Shown piece after piece: positions 20,580-30,425 of a DNA stretch of 64,000 nucleotides. How positions within the stretch are numbered: the stretch's first letter is position 1; each line of letters opens with the position of its first letter. Source of the DNA: CAYYDE01 sp964470525 (GTDB lineage Bacteria; Patescibacteriota; Gracilibacteria; BD1-5; UBA6164); contig CAYYDE010000002.1 of assembly GCA_964470525.1 (NCBI GenBank), forward strand, positions 94,974 through 158,973, given 5' to 3'. The notes beneath the pieces are model-generated. The model was not told where the DNA came from, made no database searches, and was given only the letters and a program-made list of their open reading frames with translations. The translations under genes were made by a program, and so were the position numbers.

Positions 20580-21416
20580 TTATATAAGAGAGAGTTCTGA
20601 TATTTGAATTGGTTTTCCAATAAAAGAAAGATATTCAAAAAGTTCTGTTTGAGTAATTTTTTTACGCAATACTAAAATATCTCAAATTGTTTTTCCAGTA
20701 CGTTCTTGTTCAGTCATTGCTTCATGTAAATCTGTTTGAGTAATTTTATTTTGCAAAATAAAATATTCTCATGTACGAATAATTTTTAGTTCTTTTAAAA
20801 TTGGATAGAGTACATCTGGAGTAATATATCATTTTTGAAGTAAAACTTCTCACAAAGAAAATGCTTTATTATTGTGGACTATCGTGAGACATTCAATAAT
20901 TTTTTCTTTTGGTAAAATTCAATTGAATAATAAATATTCTCAAAGTTTGATAAATCAAAACCAAGCTCCTACTTCTGCATATCTTTTTAAAGAAATACAT
21001 CCATTTTTTACTAAGAGTTTTCAGATTTCTATTGGTTTTGAAGATGTTTTTTGAATTCATAATGCTATTGCAAGTTGTTTTTCTGTAATATCTCAGAGAA
21101 AAACTAAAAGTTCTCATACTTGTATAGTATTTTCTTTTTTACGTAAATTTACTGATAAATATCATTCTATTTCTGTATAAAATCTTTGATAATTTTGTTT
21201 GAGAAACATTCATAAACTTATATTTTCTTCTTGTAACGCATTTTCATATTTTCTAAATAACTCATCAATTTCTATTTTGTTTATTCAATTGAATCGTAAA
21301 ACATTTTTTATTTTTTGACAAAAAGCTGTTTTTTCAGAAGAAATAATTTCTAAAAAATTTTCTTCTGAAAGTGTGAGGTCTTCTGTGTGATGATTGTTGT
21401 GATTTGAAATATTCAT
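20580..21416 (-). CDS. Protein with tandem MshEN/GspE-N-like repeats (278 aa)
   Basis: After a 90-residue helical N-terminus there are at least four repeats of the pattern LGE-L-L-x-x-G-I-(8-12)-L with following helices: LGELLVFLGDITEKQLAIAL, LGEYLLFNGILPKEKIIECL, LGEVLLQKGYITPDVLYPIL, IGDILVLRKKITQTELFEYL (approximate wording where Gly is TGA). This is the form of the GspE/PilB N-terminal (MshEN) domain, which in other bacteria binds cyclic di-GMP or partner proteins. No ATPase domain follows. First gene of the operon, with an 80-base upstream gap before a terminator. Confidence 0.65.
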
Positions 21417-21496
21417 AGATATACAACTCAAAAAAATAAAAAGAGAGTTTTTTATACTTATTTTTTTAAATAAGTCAATTCTTTCTTGTAAATAAA

Positions 21497-21521
21497 AGCG
21501 CTTCAGATTTCCTGAAACGCT
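21497..21521 (-). terminator. Terminator of the 112-aa gene
   Basis: AGCGCTTCAG / CTGAAACGCT hairpin (one mismatch), followed by a weak T stretch on the minus strand. Confidence 0.6.
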
Positions 21522-21530
21522 ATAAAAGGT

Positions 21531-21869
21531 TTACACCTTTTCTAAAAATGCTCTTCCATCTTTGAAAACAAATAAAACAAACTTATTTCCAAAGACTTCG
21601 TTTGCAATTTTTGCTTGAAAGCCAATTTCGTTTTTTCCTTTAGAAATAACTTCAAAGGAAGCTGATGTTATAATCACCCCCATTTGTGTACTAAACTCAG
21701 TACCATAAAATGAGAGAATCAGAGCTTTTGGGTTTTCACCAACACCTGGTACAAAATTTGATTTTGTACTCACACGACGCCGAAACAGTTTATACAATTC
21801 CTCAGTCGTTTTTTTTTGGTTTCTGTGCTGTGGTAATCTCAGATCAAGCAAAAATTTTTTCTTGGCCAT
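21531..21869 (-). CDS. Small conserved-looking protein, unknown (112 aa)
   Basis: Basic N-terminus (MAKKKFLLDLRLPQHRNQKK), a RRR patch near residue 32, then a strand-rich C-terminal half (ALILSFYGTEF, GVIITSASFEVISKGKNEIGF, FVLFVFKDGRAFLEKV). All eight or so glycines use GGN codons and none uses TGA, unlike neighbouring genes. A good AAGGGGA lies eight bases before the ATG. No family is recognised. Basic N-terminus and beta-rich end suggest nucleic-acid or ribosome association (inference). Confidence 0.75.
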   Translation of the reverse strand: MAKKKFLLDLRLPQHRNQKKTTEELYKLFRRRVSTKSNFVPGVGENPKALILSFYGTEFSTQMGVIITSASFEVISKGKNEIGFQAKIANEVFGNKFVLFVFKDGRAFLEKV

Positions 21870-21997
21870 ATCTTTTCCCCTTTTTGATTTGAAAAGTATC
21901 TAAATTATAAATATATTTTAGAATTGTCAACTTTTTCTCTTTTTGTTTTCTGATAATATTGTTTATACTGAAAATAATATTTTTTTATTTCAACAAT

Positions 21998-22870
21998 ATG
22001 AAAAAAATAATACTTTGAATTTTTCTTGTTTTTCTGTGTGTGTATCAAGGAAGTTATGCAAATTTTTTATCTCCACAAGAAGAAAAAAAGCTTGAAAGCG
22101 TCAAACATCAACTTCATTTTATAAGTGAAAATAAATCTGAAAATTGGTTTCAACAAGTTGATAGAAATCTTTCAAAAGTCATTCCAAAACTCAGATCTCA
22201 ACCAAAAATGTGGTATATAGTTTCTCAAATACAACAAGAACTTCAAAAAATATATCAAGAGAATTTTCCTTCTATTATTGAAATTTCTCCACAAGAAGAG
22301 GAAAATATTTCAAATATTTCTGATAATAGTTGGAAATATGATTTTTTTCAAAAATATGGATGAAACATTACGACTTCTTTAGAACTCAGTGAAAAATGTA
22401 GAGAACATTATGATTTTATAGATGAAATTGCTCAAAGAAATGATTTTCCAACCTCTTTAGTGATTGCAACTTGGTCAAAAGAATCAAATTGTAATCTCTT
22501 CAATCCATATAATGGATGGGGACCATATCAAATTACTTCACGATATTATACTCCTGGAGAAATTACTTTGGCTGATTTAGAGGTTTATACACAGGATTTT
22601 ATTGATTTTTCAAAAGGAAAATGGACTTCATATCACAGAAATTCAAATCTAAAAAATAGATTTTGAATAGAAAATATTGAAATTCGTTATGATTTTTTCA
22701 CTCTTGAATCTCTCCAACTTCATGCTATTTTATATAATGGTGTTGGAAAAACTACAACTCTCTCAACAAATCTTTTTGCAAATACAAATTTGCATGGTGA
22801 TATTGTGGGAAATTCTGACGGTTTAGTCACGAGAGTTTTAAAAGTTTTACATTATGAAACACAAAAATAA
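21998..22870 (+). CDS. Secreted lysozyme/lytic-transglycosylase-like protein (290 aa)
   Basis: Signal peptide MKKIILGIFLVFLCVYQGSYA. After a helical region the catalytic-like core appears: HYDFIDEIAQRNDFPTSLVIATWSKESNC, with a Glu followed by Ser in the position of the SLT catalytic Glu, then PYNGWGPYQITSRYY, matching the GxxQ(I/V)xP-type loop of goose-lysozyme and SLT folds. A later conserved helix is LQLHAILYNGVGK. It probably cleaves peptidoglycan, of self or of a host cell; the target is not determined. Monocistronic with own terminator. Confidence 0.7.
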
Positions 22871-22871
22871 A

Positions 22872-22902
22872 GAGAAAAATTTTGATTTTTCTCTTTATTT
22901 TC
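22872..22902 (+). terminator. Terminator of the lysozyme-like gene
   Basis: AAAGAGAAAAA / TTTTTCTCTTT hairpin. Confidence 0.8.
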
Positions 22903-22954
22903 ATATAATATATTCAATCAAGAAATCTTGAGATTATTTTCTAAATTTTTGTAT

Positions 22955-23914
22955 ATGATGTGATTATTTATACCTATAGCAATTGTGTGTATCTTAACAT
23001 TTTGAGCACTTACAGGACTTTTATTACCTGCTATTGTTATTTCTATTATTGTGGTTTTTCTCTCAATAAAAATTGTAACTCCAAATACAGTAAAGACAGT
23101 TGAACTTCTTGGGAAATTTAATAGAATTTTGAGACCATGACTCAATTTTATCATTCCATTTATTGAATGGACGAGACATCAAGATTTATTTAGAAAAAAT
23201 TTTTCAGTGGAAGTAGATGGAATTACTTCTGATAATGTAACAGTTTATATTGGACTGAATGTTATCTATTATGTGCAAGATGATAGAAATGATTCTGAAT
23301 CATGAATTGTTTATAAATCAGTTTATTCAATTAATGATCCAAGAACAATGATGGCTTCAACGATTGACGAACAACTCAGAGCAATGGTTTCAAATTTTGA
23401 TCATAAAATCATTTTTACGAAAAGAGAAGAAATTGGTCACTCTATTGAAGAAAATCTCAGAGAAAAACTTTCTCAATTTGGATACACTCTTGACTCAATT
23501 CAAGTAAGAAGTATTAAATTAGAATGATCAGTAATGACTGCTATGAATAAAGTAGTAGAATCTCTTAAACTTAAAGAAGCTGCACAAAATGAATGAGAAG
23601 CTGAAAAAATTATGCAAGTAAAAAGAGCAGAAGCTGATAAAGAAGCAAAAATTCTTATCGGGCAATGAATGGCTGGACAAAGAATGGAAATTGCAAAAGG
23701 TTTTAAAGAATCAGTTGATATGATTATGTCAAGTGATAAATCTCTGAGTGGTGATAAAATTCTAAAATTTCTTCTTGATTCATCAAGAATTGAAACTCTT
23801 GGAAATATCTGAAATTCTGATAAAACAAAACTGGTCTACCTTAATGAAGATTTAGAAGGAAGATGAATGAATAAAGAAGCAAAACTTATTGCTGGAAGTG
23901 AACTAATGAGATAA
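22955..23914 (+). CDS. SPFH/band 7 (stomatin-like) membrane protein (319 aa)
   Basis: One N-terminal hydrophobic region of about 45 residues (FIPIAIVCILTFGALTG, IVISIIVVFLSIKIV), then the SPFH domain: VKTVELLGKFNRILRPGLNFIIPFIEWTRHQDLFRK, AMVSNFDHKIIFTKREEIGHSI, LSQFGYTLDSIQVRSIKL. A Glu/Ala/Lys coiled coil follows (EGEAEKIMQVKRAEADKEAKI). Such proteins oligomerise in membrane microdomains and often escort FtsH-type proteases. The ATG at 22955 is adjacent to a second ATG at 22958; either may be used. Confidence 0.88.
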
Positions 23915-23920
23915 TCATTC

Positions 23921-23952
23921 AAAAAAAGAGAGTATTATCTACTCTCTTTTTC
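23921..23952 (+). terminator. Terminator of the SPFH gene
   Basis: GAGAGTA-TTATC-TACTCTC hairpin followed by T4-5. Confidence 0.85.
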
Positions 23953-23978
23953 CATATATTTGTAATTTTTCTTGTTTC

Positions 23979-24434
23979 ATGATCTATTTTTTTATACCAA
24001 TATTGATAGCCTTTGATGCTTTTACAAAATACATTGCTTATAACTTCCTTTGAGAAACTCATTTTCTTTTATGAAAAATTATATTTTTACGATATATAGA
24101 AAATACTGGAATTGCTTTTTCTATTCCTGTTGAAGGTCTTATCCTAAAAATACTTACTTTGGTAATTATTACTTATTTTGTATATTATTACTTTCGTGAA
24201 GAAAAACATAAAAATAATATATGGATTGATACTTCATTTATTCTCATTTTTTCTTGAGCAATAGGAAATGCATATGAAAGAATTTTTAGAGATGGAGTTA
24301 TAGACTTTATTGGAATACAAGGTTTTGCTATTTTTAATATTGCTGATGTGTATATTACTGTATGACTTCTTTTGTATATTACTCTTTCTTTTTTAGAGTT
24401 TCGTAAGAAAAAATGAGACCATATTTCATCTTAA
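23979..24434 (+). CDS. lspA: Lipoprotein signal peptidase LspA
   Basis: 151 residues, four TM segments. Conserved aspartyl protease motifs: RYIENTGIAFS, then GNAYERIFRDGVIDFI and the catalytic FNIADV. It removes lipoprotein signal peptides after Lgt acts; lgt lies two genes downstream, and a lipobox protein is encoded at 53356. Four or more Gly are TGA. First gene of a co-directional envelope run (lspA, membrane protein, AMMECR1-like, lgt, rhomboid). Confidence 0.93.
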
Positions 24435-24451
24435 TTTTTTAGTTTTTTCAT

Positions 24452-25189
24452 ATGACTTGAAATAAATTTACTCCAAATGCTTTAAAAATATCTGATATAT
24501 TGTTATTGTGATCAGGATCTTTTGTTGCTGGTTTTATAGGAAGTGTTTTTTTACTTTTAGTGGTATTTCTTTTTGCTCCTATTCTTGAAATTCAACAAAA
24601 CTTTACTCCTACCCTGTATAATAATAGTCAATCTTCTCTTTTTCCTATTATTATGTCATTTTTAAGTTTTTTGGCGAGCCTCATTGTTGTCTTGACAACA
24701 TATTATTTTTTTACTCTCACTGATCCAGAAAGATATCAAAAAACATGAATTCATTTTTGAAATCTCTGTTTTCTTACTCTTATTGTATACATATTTATTG
24801 CTCCGATTTATATTTGGGCTGGTATGATAGGGTATGAAAATATTTTGCTTGTATTTGTAATCCATATCTTGATATTATTTTTTGGAGTTTCTTTTTTAAT
24901 AGAACTTCTCAATAATTATAGATATATTTTCGTTGGTTTTTATGCATCATTTTGATGACTTTTAATTACGTGATTGTGTGTATTAGCATTATTTTTCTAT
25001 TTTGAAAGTGGATTTGCAAAACTTCTTTCTCTTCTTTTTATTTTACCTCTCACAAATTTTTTGTTTACTATTTTTAAATCTTTCTTTGAAATTTTATATT
25101 ATTCTTATTATAAATTTACTTGATATGATCCATTGTGAGATGTGTTTTATCAAATAGAAGAAGAATGAAAATCAACCGATGAAATCTAA
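24452..25189 (+). CDS. Polytopic membrane protein (245 aa)
   Basis: Six or so hydrophobic segments (FVAGFIGSVFLLLVVFLFAP, IMSFLSFLASLIVVLTTYYFF, LTLIVYIFIAPIYIWAG, LILFFGVSFLIELL, LLITGLCVLALFFYF and LLSLLFILPLTNFLF), ending in an acidic tail. No family recognised. Seventeen bases after lspA and 21 before the AMMECR1-like gene, so probably co-transcribed. Confidence 0.75.
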
Positions 25190-25210
25190 TTTATTTTTAA
25201 TACATTTTTT

Positions 25211-25726
25211 ATGTTAGACATTGTAAAACAAACACTTGAATATATTATTCAAAATCAAACTCCACCACTCAAAAATAATTTAATCATACAAAATGAAAAG
25301 CTCCTTGAAACAAAATGAAGTGTATTTGTAACATTCTATAAAAATGGAAATATTATTGCAAGTGCTGGAAATATTATGGAAATTGCTTCAGATTTAGTTA
25401 ATGAAACTATTGCTTCTACAACAGAAGCTCTCAAACAAATTACAAATATCTCAGATGCAAATACGTATCAAATACGTGTGGATACTCTTTCTGCTCGTAG
25501 TGTTTTAACCGATAAAAAAATCAGTGATCTCAATCCTATGACAACCGGAGCATTTGCAATTAAAAAAGATTATTCTAAACTTGCTGTTATCCTTCCAAAT
25601 ATTTCTGCAAATATCACTTCTGGAAATGATTTACAAAAAGCTCTCGAACTCAAAATCTGAGAAAATATAAACGAAGATTTTATCGTTTATGAGTTCACGA
25701 CTCAAACTTTTACTTCATTTGCATAA
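25211..25726 (+). CDS. AMMECR1-domain-like protein (171 aa)
   Basis: The segment KGSVFVTFYKNGNIIASAGNI corresponds to the AMMECR1 core (G-x-FVTL-x-K-NG-x-LRGCIG), followed by helices with conserved-looking VNETIASTTEALKQI and the strand pair YQIRVDTLSARSVL. The usual RGC of the core is replaced by ASA. AMMECR1 function is unknown in bacteria; it is often near MEMO/radical-SAM genes, which are not seen here. Four bases before lgt. Confidence 0.55.
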
Positions 25727-25729
25727 TAT

Positions 25730-26485
25730 ATGACTCTTTTTGAAATACAGATTTTTTGATTTACTCTTGCTCCAAGTTATTATGGACTTATGTACGCATG
25801 AGCGTTTTTAATTGGATATTATTATCTTTTGAAAAAAAATCTTCTTAAAAAAGAAGATTTGGATTCTTTGTTTCTTTTTATCGTATTTTGAGTGATTTTA
25901 TGAGGAAGAATTTGATATATTCTTTTTTATGATTTTTCTTTTTATATGAATCATTTCACAGAAATTATAAAAATTTGGAAAGGAGGAATGAGTTTTCATG
26001 GAGGAATGATTTGAGTGATTTTTTCAGTACTTCTCTTCAGTAAAATATATAAAGTTCCTTTTTATAAATTGATTGATGAAATTGCTCTTATTGCTCCGAT
26101 AGGAATTTTTCTAGGAAGAATTTGAAATTATATCAATAAAGAATTATTAGGATTTCCATATGAATGATGGTTGGCTGTAGAAAAAAATGGTGTTTCATAC
26201 TTCCCTTCTCCTCTTTTAGAAGCATTTTTAGAAGGATTTATATTATTTGTATGTTTGTATTTTCTGATGAAAAAAAGAAAATTTTATGGACAAATTTGAG
26301 CAATATTTTTAATAGTATATGGAATTTTTAGAATTTTTATAGAAATTTTTGTGAGAACTCCTGATGTTCATATTTGATATATTGCTGGAATCTTCACACT
26401 CGGAACTCTTTTATCAATCCCAATGATTCTTGCTGGAATTTTCTTTTACATATATTTATCAAAAAGACAAAAAATATGAATATAA
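25730..26485 (+). CDS. lgt: Prolipoprotein diacylglyceryl transferase Lgt
   Basis: 251 residues with seven TM segments. Hallmarks: SYYGLMYAGAFLIGYYY, GGRIGYILFY, the GGMSFHGGMIG loop with its His, the Lgt signature GRIGNYINKELLGFPYEG, and the C-terminal GIFRIFIEIFVRTPD. It transfers diacylglycerol to the lipobox Cys in the cytoplasmic membrane. Its last four codons overlap the rhomboid start. Confidence 0.95.
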
Positions 26486-27021
26486 ATTTTACTCTTTTTC
26501 TTCTTATTATATGTATAATATTTTCATTTACTGCTTTTTATGATGAAAATATGTACATGTATGGAATGGGAATGCATTTTTTAGAATTATCTCAAACTCA
26601 AAATGCTCTTATACAATTCTTTTTGTATAGTTTTATTCATGGTTCATTTTTTCATTTATTTTTCAATAGTATTGTGCTCTATTATTTTTGAAATAAAATA
26701 GAAAATTTCTTACATATGAAGTATTATATTTTGTTTTTTCTGATAGTAACTCTTGGAGTTGCTGTGAGTCTTCTAGTATTTGATCCATTTAAAATTACCG
26801 TTGGAATAAGTGGTTTTGGTATGGCTTTAATGAGTTTTTATACATTGTTATTGTATGAAGCAAGAGATGACGAATACAAATGATGAATCACTTTTTTAAT
26901 CATCAATATTTTGATCTGATTTGGAACGCAAATTAGTTTAATCTGACATTTAAGTTGAGCTATTTTGTGAGTAATGTTTTTCTTTTTCTATACAAAAATC
27001 CTCTATAAAATCCATCAATAA
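26476..27021 (+). CDS. Rhomboid-family intramembrane serine protease
   Basis: 181 residues, six hydrophobic segments. HGSFFHLFFNSIVLYYFG (His and Asn of the oxyanion region), the catalytic Ser in GISGFG (GxSG) and the catalytic His in IGHLSGAILG. It cleaves TM segments within the membrane. The start overlaps lgt by ten bases, and the 3' end overlaps the convergent gene by 62 bases. Confidence 0.9.
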
Positions 27022-27475
27022 TCAGGTACGGAACGCTCAAAAAAAACAAAATCCAAAGATATAAAAATCATTTTGATCCAAATAATGCTATAGAAATATA
27101 TCCTATTAAAACTATCAAACTAATACACATATATCCTATTAAAGTTTGAAAGTCAAATCTTGGTTTGAGAGTTCTTCCACGAAAAAGTTTTCACAACACA
27201 AACACGTTTGCAATCATTAAATAATAAAATAATAAATCTGTAAAAATAAATTCAAAAGCATTCATATCAAAGAAATAAAAAAATATTCCCAAAATGAAGA
27301 ATGGAATTTCAATATAAATCCAAAACTGAAAAAAAACTTTTTTAAAAATTTTTTCTCAAAATGCTTCACGAATACCAGAAAGTTGATAATCATGAAGTTG
27401 TAAAAAATAAAATGCTTGAAGATATTTTACCAAAAATGGTCCAATCAAAAGTATAAAAAACACATATTCTATCAT
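26960..27475 (-). CDS. Small polytopic membrane protein (171 aa)
   Basis: Four to five hydrophobic segments, starting MIEYVFFILLIGPFLVKYL followed by QAFYFLQLHDYQLSGIREAF. That opening (TM plus Q-x-x-DY-x-x-x-R) recalls the membrane domain found before MurF-type ligases in some CPR bacteria, but here it stands alone with further TMs and a basic tail (YRKRKTLLTK). That comparison is tentative. The 3' end overlaps the convergent rhomboid gene. Confidence 0.65.
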
Positions 27476-27542
27476 AATATAATAATCAAAAAAATATTCT
27501 ATTATTATTGTACCACATTTTTATATGACTCACAAATATTTT

Positions 27543-28157
27543 ATGAAAAATATTCTTATCACTGGAGTAAGTTCTTGAATTTGAAAATTTTTAACTGAAA
27601 ATCTCTCTCAAAATTATCATATTTATTGAGTTTCACGCAGTATGTGTGATACGAAAAATATGACTTTTATACAATGAGATATACAAGATCTTCATTTCTT
27701 ACAAGAAATAACTTCAAAAATTGAAAATTGTGATTATTTCATTTGTAATGCAGGAGTTGGTTTTTTTGATAAATTTGAAAAGATTTCTCTTTCTGAGCAT
27801 ATGCAACAGATACAAACAAATTTACTTTCCCCTATTTTACTTACTTCTCTTTTAAGATCAAAGATACAAAAAGGAATTATTTTTATTTGAAGTATCAGTA
27901 GTAAAAAATCTGGAAAATATGGTGCTACATATAGTGCAAGTAAATTTGGTCTAAGAGGTTTTGCCATGAATCTCAAAAATGAATACCCGAAACTTCAAAT
28001 TCATCTCATTAACCCAAAAATTATTGATACATGATTTCATAAAAATGCACAAGTAGAAATTGTTTGAAAATACCAAACATCTTCTCCTTGAGATATTTTA
28101 AAAACCATAGAAAATATAATAGATAAAAAAGAAACTCGTTTTGAAATAGATCTTTAA
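27543..28157 (+). CDS. Short-chain dehydrogenase/reductase (SDR)
   Basis: 204 residues. Rossmann NAD(P) motif ITGVSSGIG (TGxxxGIG, with two Gly as TGA), ICNAG (NNAG equivalent), catalytic Ser in GSISSKK and the active YSASK (YxxxK). The substrate cannot be told. Compact for a classical SDR and lacking an extended substrate loop. It ends in a strong terminator. Confidence 0.9.
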
Positions 28158-28162
28158 ACAAC

Positions 28163-28188
28163 AAAAACCCCCTATAAAGGGGGTTTTA
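28163..28188. terminator. GC-rich hairpin terminator, likely bidirectional
   Basis: AAACCCCC-TATAAA-GGGGGTTTT. It serves the SDR gene and also lies at the 3' end of the minus-strand transcript described at 28190-28531. Confidence 0.9.
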
Positions 28189-28189
28189 C

Positions 28190-28531
28190 TTTACATAACT
28201 TTCACCATACGCGTAAAGCGAGATGAATAGTCAGTGTTCCCATTTGGGAATTTTAGTCCAATTAAATGGATAAAAGATAAATAAATTTATGAAAATACTA
28301 CTGGAATTTTAACTGTTAGGATGTATCCATAAAGCGAACTCCATGTTAACACGCCAGTTTTCACATCAGGGAAGGCTACGCAGCCAGGGCAGCCAAGCAA
28401 CCGATGGCAGCAGCATTTGCAGAAAGAGAAGAATATGAATTACAGGTAGAACTACGATGTCGCTTCATAACTTTTTTCCTTTGTTTGAATGAAAATTTTT
28501 TATCTATCATTCAAGAAAAACCCTTGAAGAC
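28190..28531 (-). ncRNA. Candidate structured RNA or small-peptide transcript, unassigned
   Basis: About 340 bases without a long frame, richer in GC than anything nearby (segments such as GCCAGGGCAGCC). A near-consensus promoter reads into it and a strong terminator closes it. Visible pairings: a 5' hairpin TTCAAG/CTTGAA, a long-range AAGCGA/TCGCTT helix joining both ends, CCATTT/AAATGG and GGAT/ATCC hairpins. The 9-mer CATAACTTT occurs at both ends. It contains a 30-codon frame (see next). No tRNA-like arm, RNase P or SRP motif was found, so the class is open. Confidence 0.5.
28376..28468 (-). CDS. Possible 30-residue peptide inside the structured transcript
   Basis: ATG at 28468 with AAAGGA about eight bases upstream. 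The peptide has a basic, Ser-rich first half (MKRHRSSTCNSYSS) and an Ala-rich hydrophobic end (SANAAAIGCLAALAA). No TGA codon is used. It could be a leader peptide, a small membrane-active peptide, or chance within an RNA gene. The ALAA end resembles a tmRNA tag, but the rest does not support tmRNA. Confidence 0.4.
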   Translation of the reverse strand: MKRHRSSTCNSYSSLSANAAAIGCLAALAA

Positions 28532-28537
28532 TTTTAG

Positions 28538-28565
28538 AATATAATCATTTTATTTAAATTGTCAA
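28538..28565 (-). promoter_or_regulatory. Near-consensus sigma-70 promoter
   Basis: TTGACA, 16-base spacer, TATATT reading to lower coordinates; predicted start near 28531. Among the best promoter matches in the window. Confidence 0.7.
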
Positions 28566-28579
28566 AAGTTTTTAATCAA

Positions 28580-28612
28580 AAAATAAGATGATAGTATTAT
28601 CATCTTATTTTA
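28580..28612 (-). terminator. Terminator of the 590-aa exported protein
   Basis: AAATAAGATGATA / TATCATCTTATTT hairpin with T run, nine bases past the stop at 28621. Confidence 0.85.
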
Positions 28613-28620
28613 TATCATTT

Positions 28621-30393
28621 TTATTTTCAAGATTCTCTTATAGATGAAAAATTTGGAGGACTAAATCATCCTTGAGATTGAACGTTAATTTTTACATAAC
28701 ATTCTTTTTCACAAGTCGTATGAGAGACTTTCATATCGGAAAGAAGATCTGTTCTTTTTGGATATTGAGTCAAAGTTATAGGACGAACATTAAAATAATA
28801 TTTTTTTCCTGATTCAAGTATACAAGATGTTTGTTGGGCATTTTCTAATGTACCTCATCATCTTCATGCTTTTATCATATTATTTGTCATCACAGTCATT
28901 GAAGATCCTCCATCTGTCCACACATCATCTAAACTATAATTATACATCCAACATCAAGCCACATTTTGAACTGGAGTGAAAGATCAAGGAGTTTCTGAAA
29001 TAACTCATAGATAATTTGACCACCCACGTCCAACAGAAGGTCATACACTATCTTGATGAAAAAAAATATTTTGATGAATATATTTTGGTGCATCAAATTC
29101 TAACGCAAGCACTTCATTTTGATTGATATAACGAATATATTGAGTCCAATTTCCTGAAAGATGGGTATTAAAATTTATCAATCATTTTCTGAGATTGAGT
29201 TGATTTCATGGAAAAAAAGTATCATTTATTTTTTCTGCTGGAAATAAAAGTCCATTATAGTTTGTTCCATTTGTAAAAATATTATTCCTATGTCGAATAT
29301 CAACAGTACAATCAGAACATGTTGAGGTAATATTATAATAATATGTTTTATTTGGAGAGAGTAAACAAGTGATTTGTAGTGTTCATGGATTATTCAGTGC
29401 TTCTCCAGAAGTAAGTCCAGCCGTATCAGTTACATAATAGAGTCCTGAATCTCATTCAGCATGATTGAGAGTACATATACTTGGTCCATTTGGAGTTTCT
29501 GAGATAGAAGATGTCATATTTCTAAATAATCTTCACTCTACTGTATCTCTTACTCGAGTTCCAGATCTTTTTCCATTTGGATAAATATATACCCCAAGAT
29601 CCGTACCACTTGCATAAATTCACAAATCTGGATGTTCTAAAGAAAAATATGAAATAATTTTATTGAGTCATTGAATTTTTTTATGAGTGGTAAATTGAAA
29701 AGATTGAGTTTCCCCTCTTTTTGAAAATGTAGCTGTTACAAATGCTTTTTGTGAAAAATTATTTTGTTGAGACATATTTTTTCAAGATCCTTCACTACAA
29801 TTTCCAACACCAATATCACACAGAAATTTTTCCGCATCTGTTAATGAGGAATCTGTTTGAAAATCTCAAAGCACCTTTTGTGATTCTGATTTTAAATATT
29901 GAATCATGATAAGCACATTTGGACTTTTTGAATATTGTTGTTCTAATTTTGTTAAATTAGAAATCAATTTTTCTGCTGTTACAGTATCTCATGTTTTTCT
30001 TAAAGAATCAATTACCTTATCCAATTGAGATTTATAAGGAATAGAGACACTTGAAGAAAGAGAAGTATTTGATGTCTCAGAAGAAGTTATTGAAGTTTGA
30101 GTACTTGATTGTATATCATTTAAACTACAAGTTGTTTGATTTCAACATAAGAAATAATGATATGACCCCCTGTATTCAAAACACTCTGTTCTTGTATGTC
30201 ATGGAAATCTTGCATTATATGTACGTCTTTCTGTTGAACATTTTGTAGCAGTTTCATATTTACTTGAAAGAGTATGTCATGCTTGTTCATATTCTTGAAC
30301 TTGATGAGAAGAAAAAGAAATATTTCATAAAGAAATTCAAATTGTAAAAATATAAATTATTGTTAAAAAAGATATTTTTTTATATATGTTCAT
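28621..30393 (-). CDS. Large exported protein, unknown (590 aa)
   Basis: An N-terminal hydrophobic segment (ISFLTIIYIFTIGISLG) acts as signal peptide or anchor. It is followed by a Cys-containing region (TKCSTERRTYNARFPGHTRTECF), a Ser/Thr-rich linker, a helical part, and a beta-rich C-terminal half with paired Cys (TSTCSDCTVDI, SHTTCEKECYVKI) and aromatic-rich strands. The look is that of a surface or secreted adhesin-like protein; no domain is recognised. Own divergent promoter and terminator. Confidence 0.75.
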
Positions 30394-30425
30394 ATTTTTT
30401 ATTTTTTAAGATATAAATCTGATTC

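Noticed and set aside
28360..28420. SRP RNA (plus-strand TCAGGGAAGG...GCAGCC resembles helix 8)
   Set aside because: The tetraloop and symmetric-loop spacing do not match, and the promoter reads the other strand.
28376..28531. tmRNA (peptide ending ALAA then TAG)
   Set aside because: No tRNA-like acceptor pairing between the ends, no T-arm and no CCA were found; the frame has its own SD and ATG. Kept only as an alternative reading.
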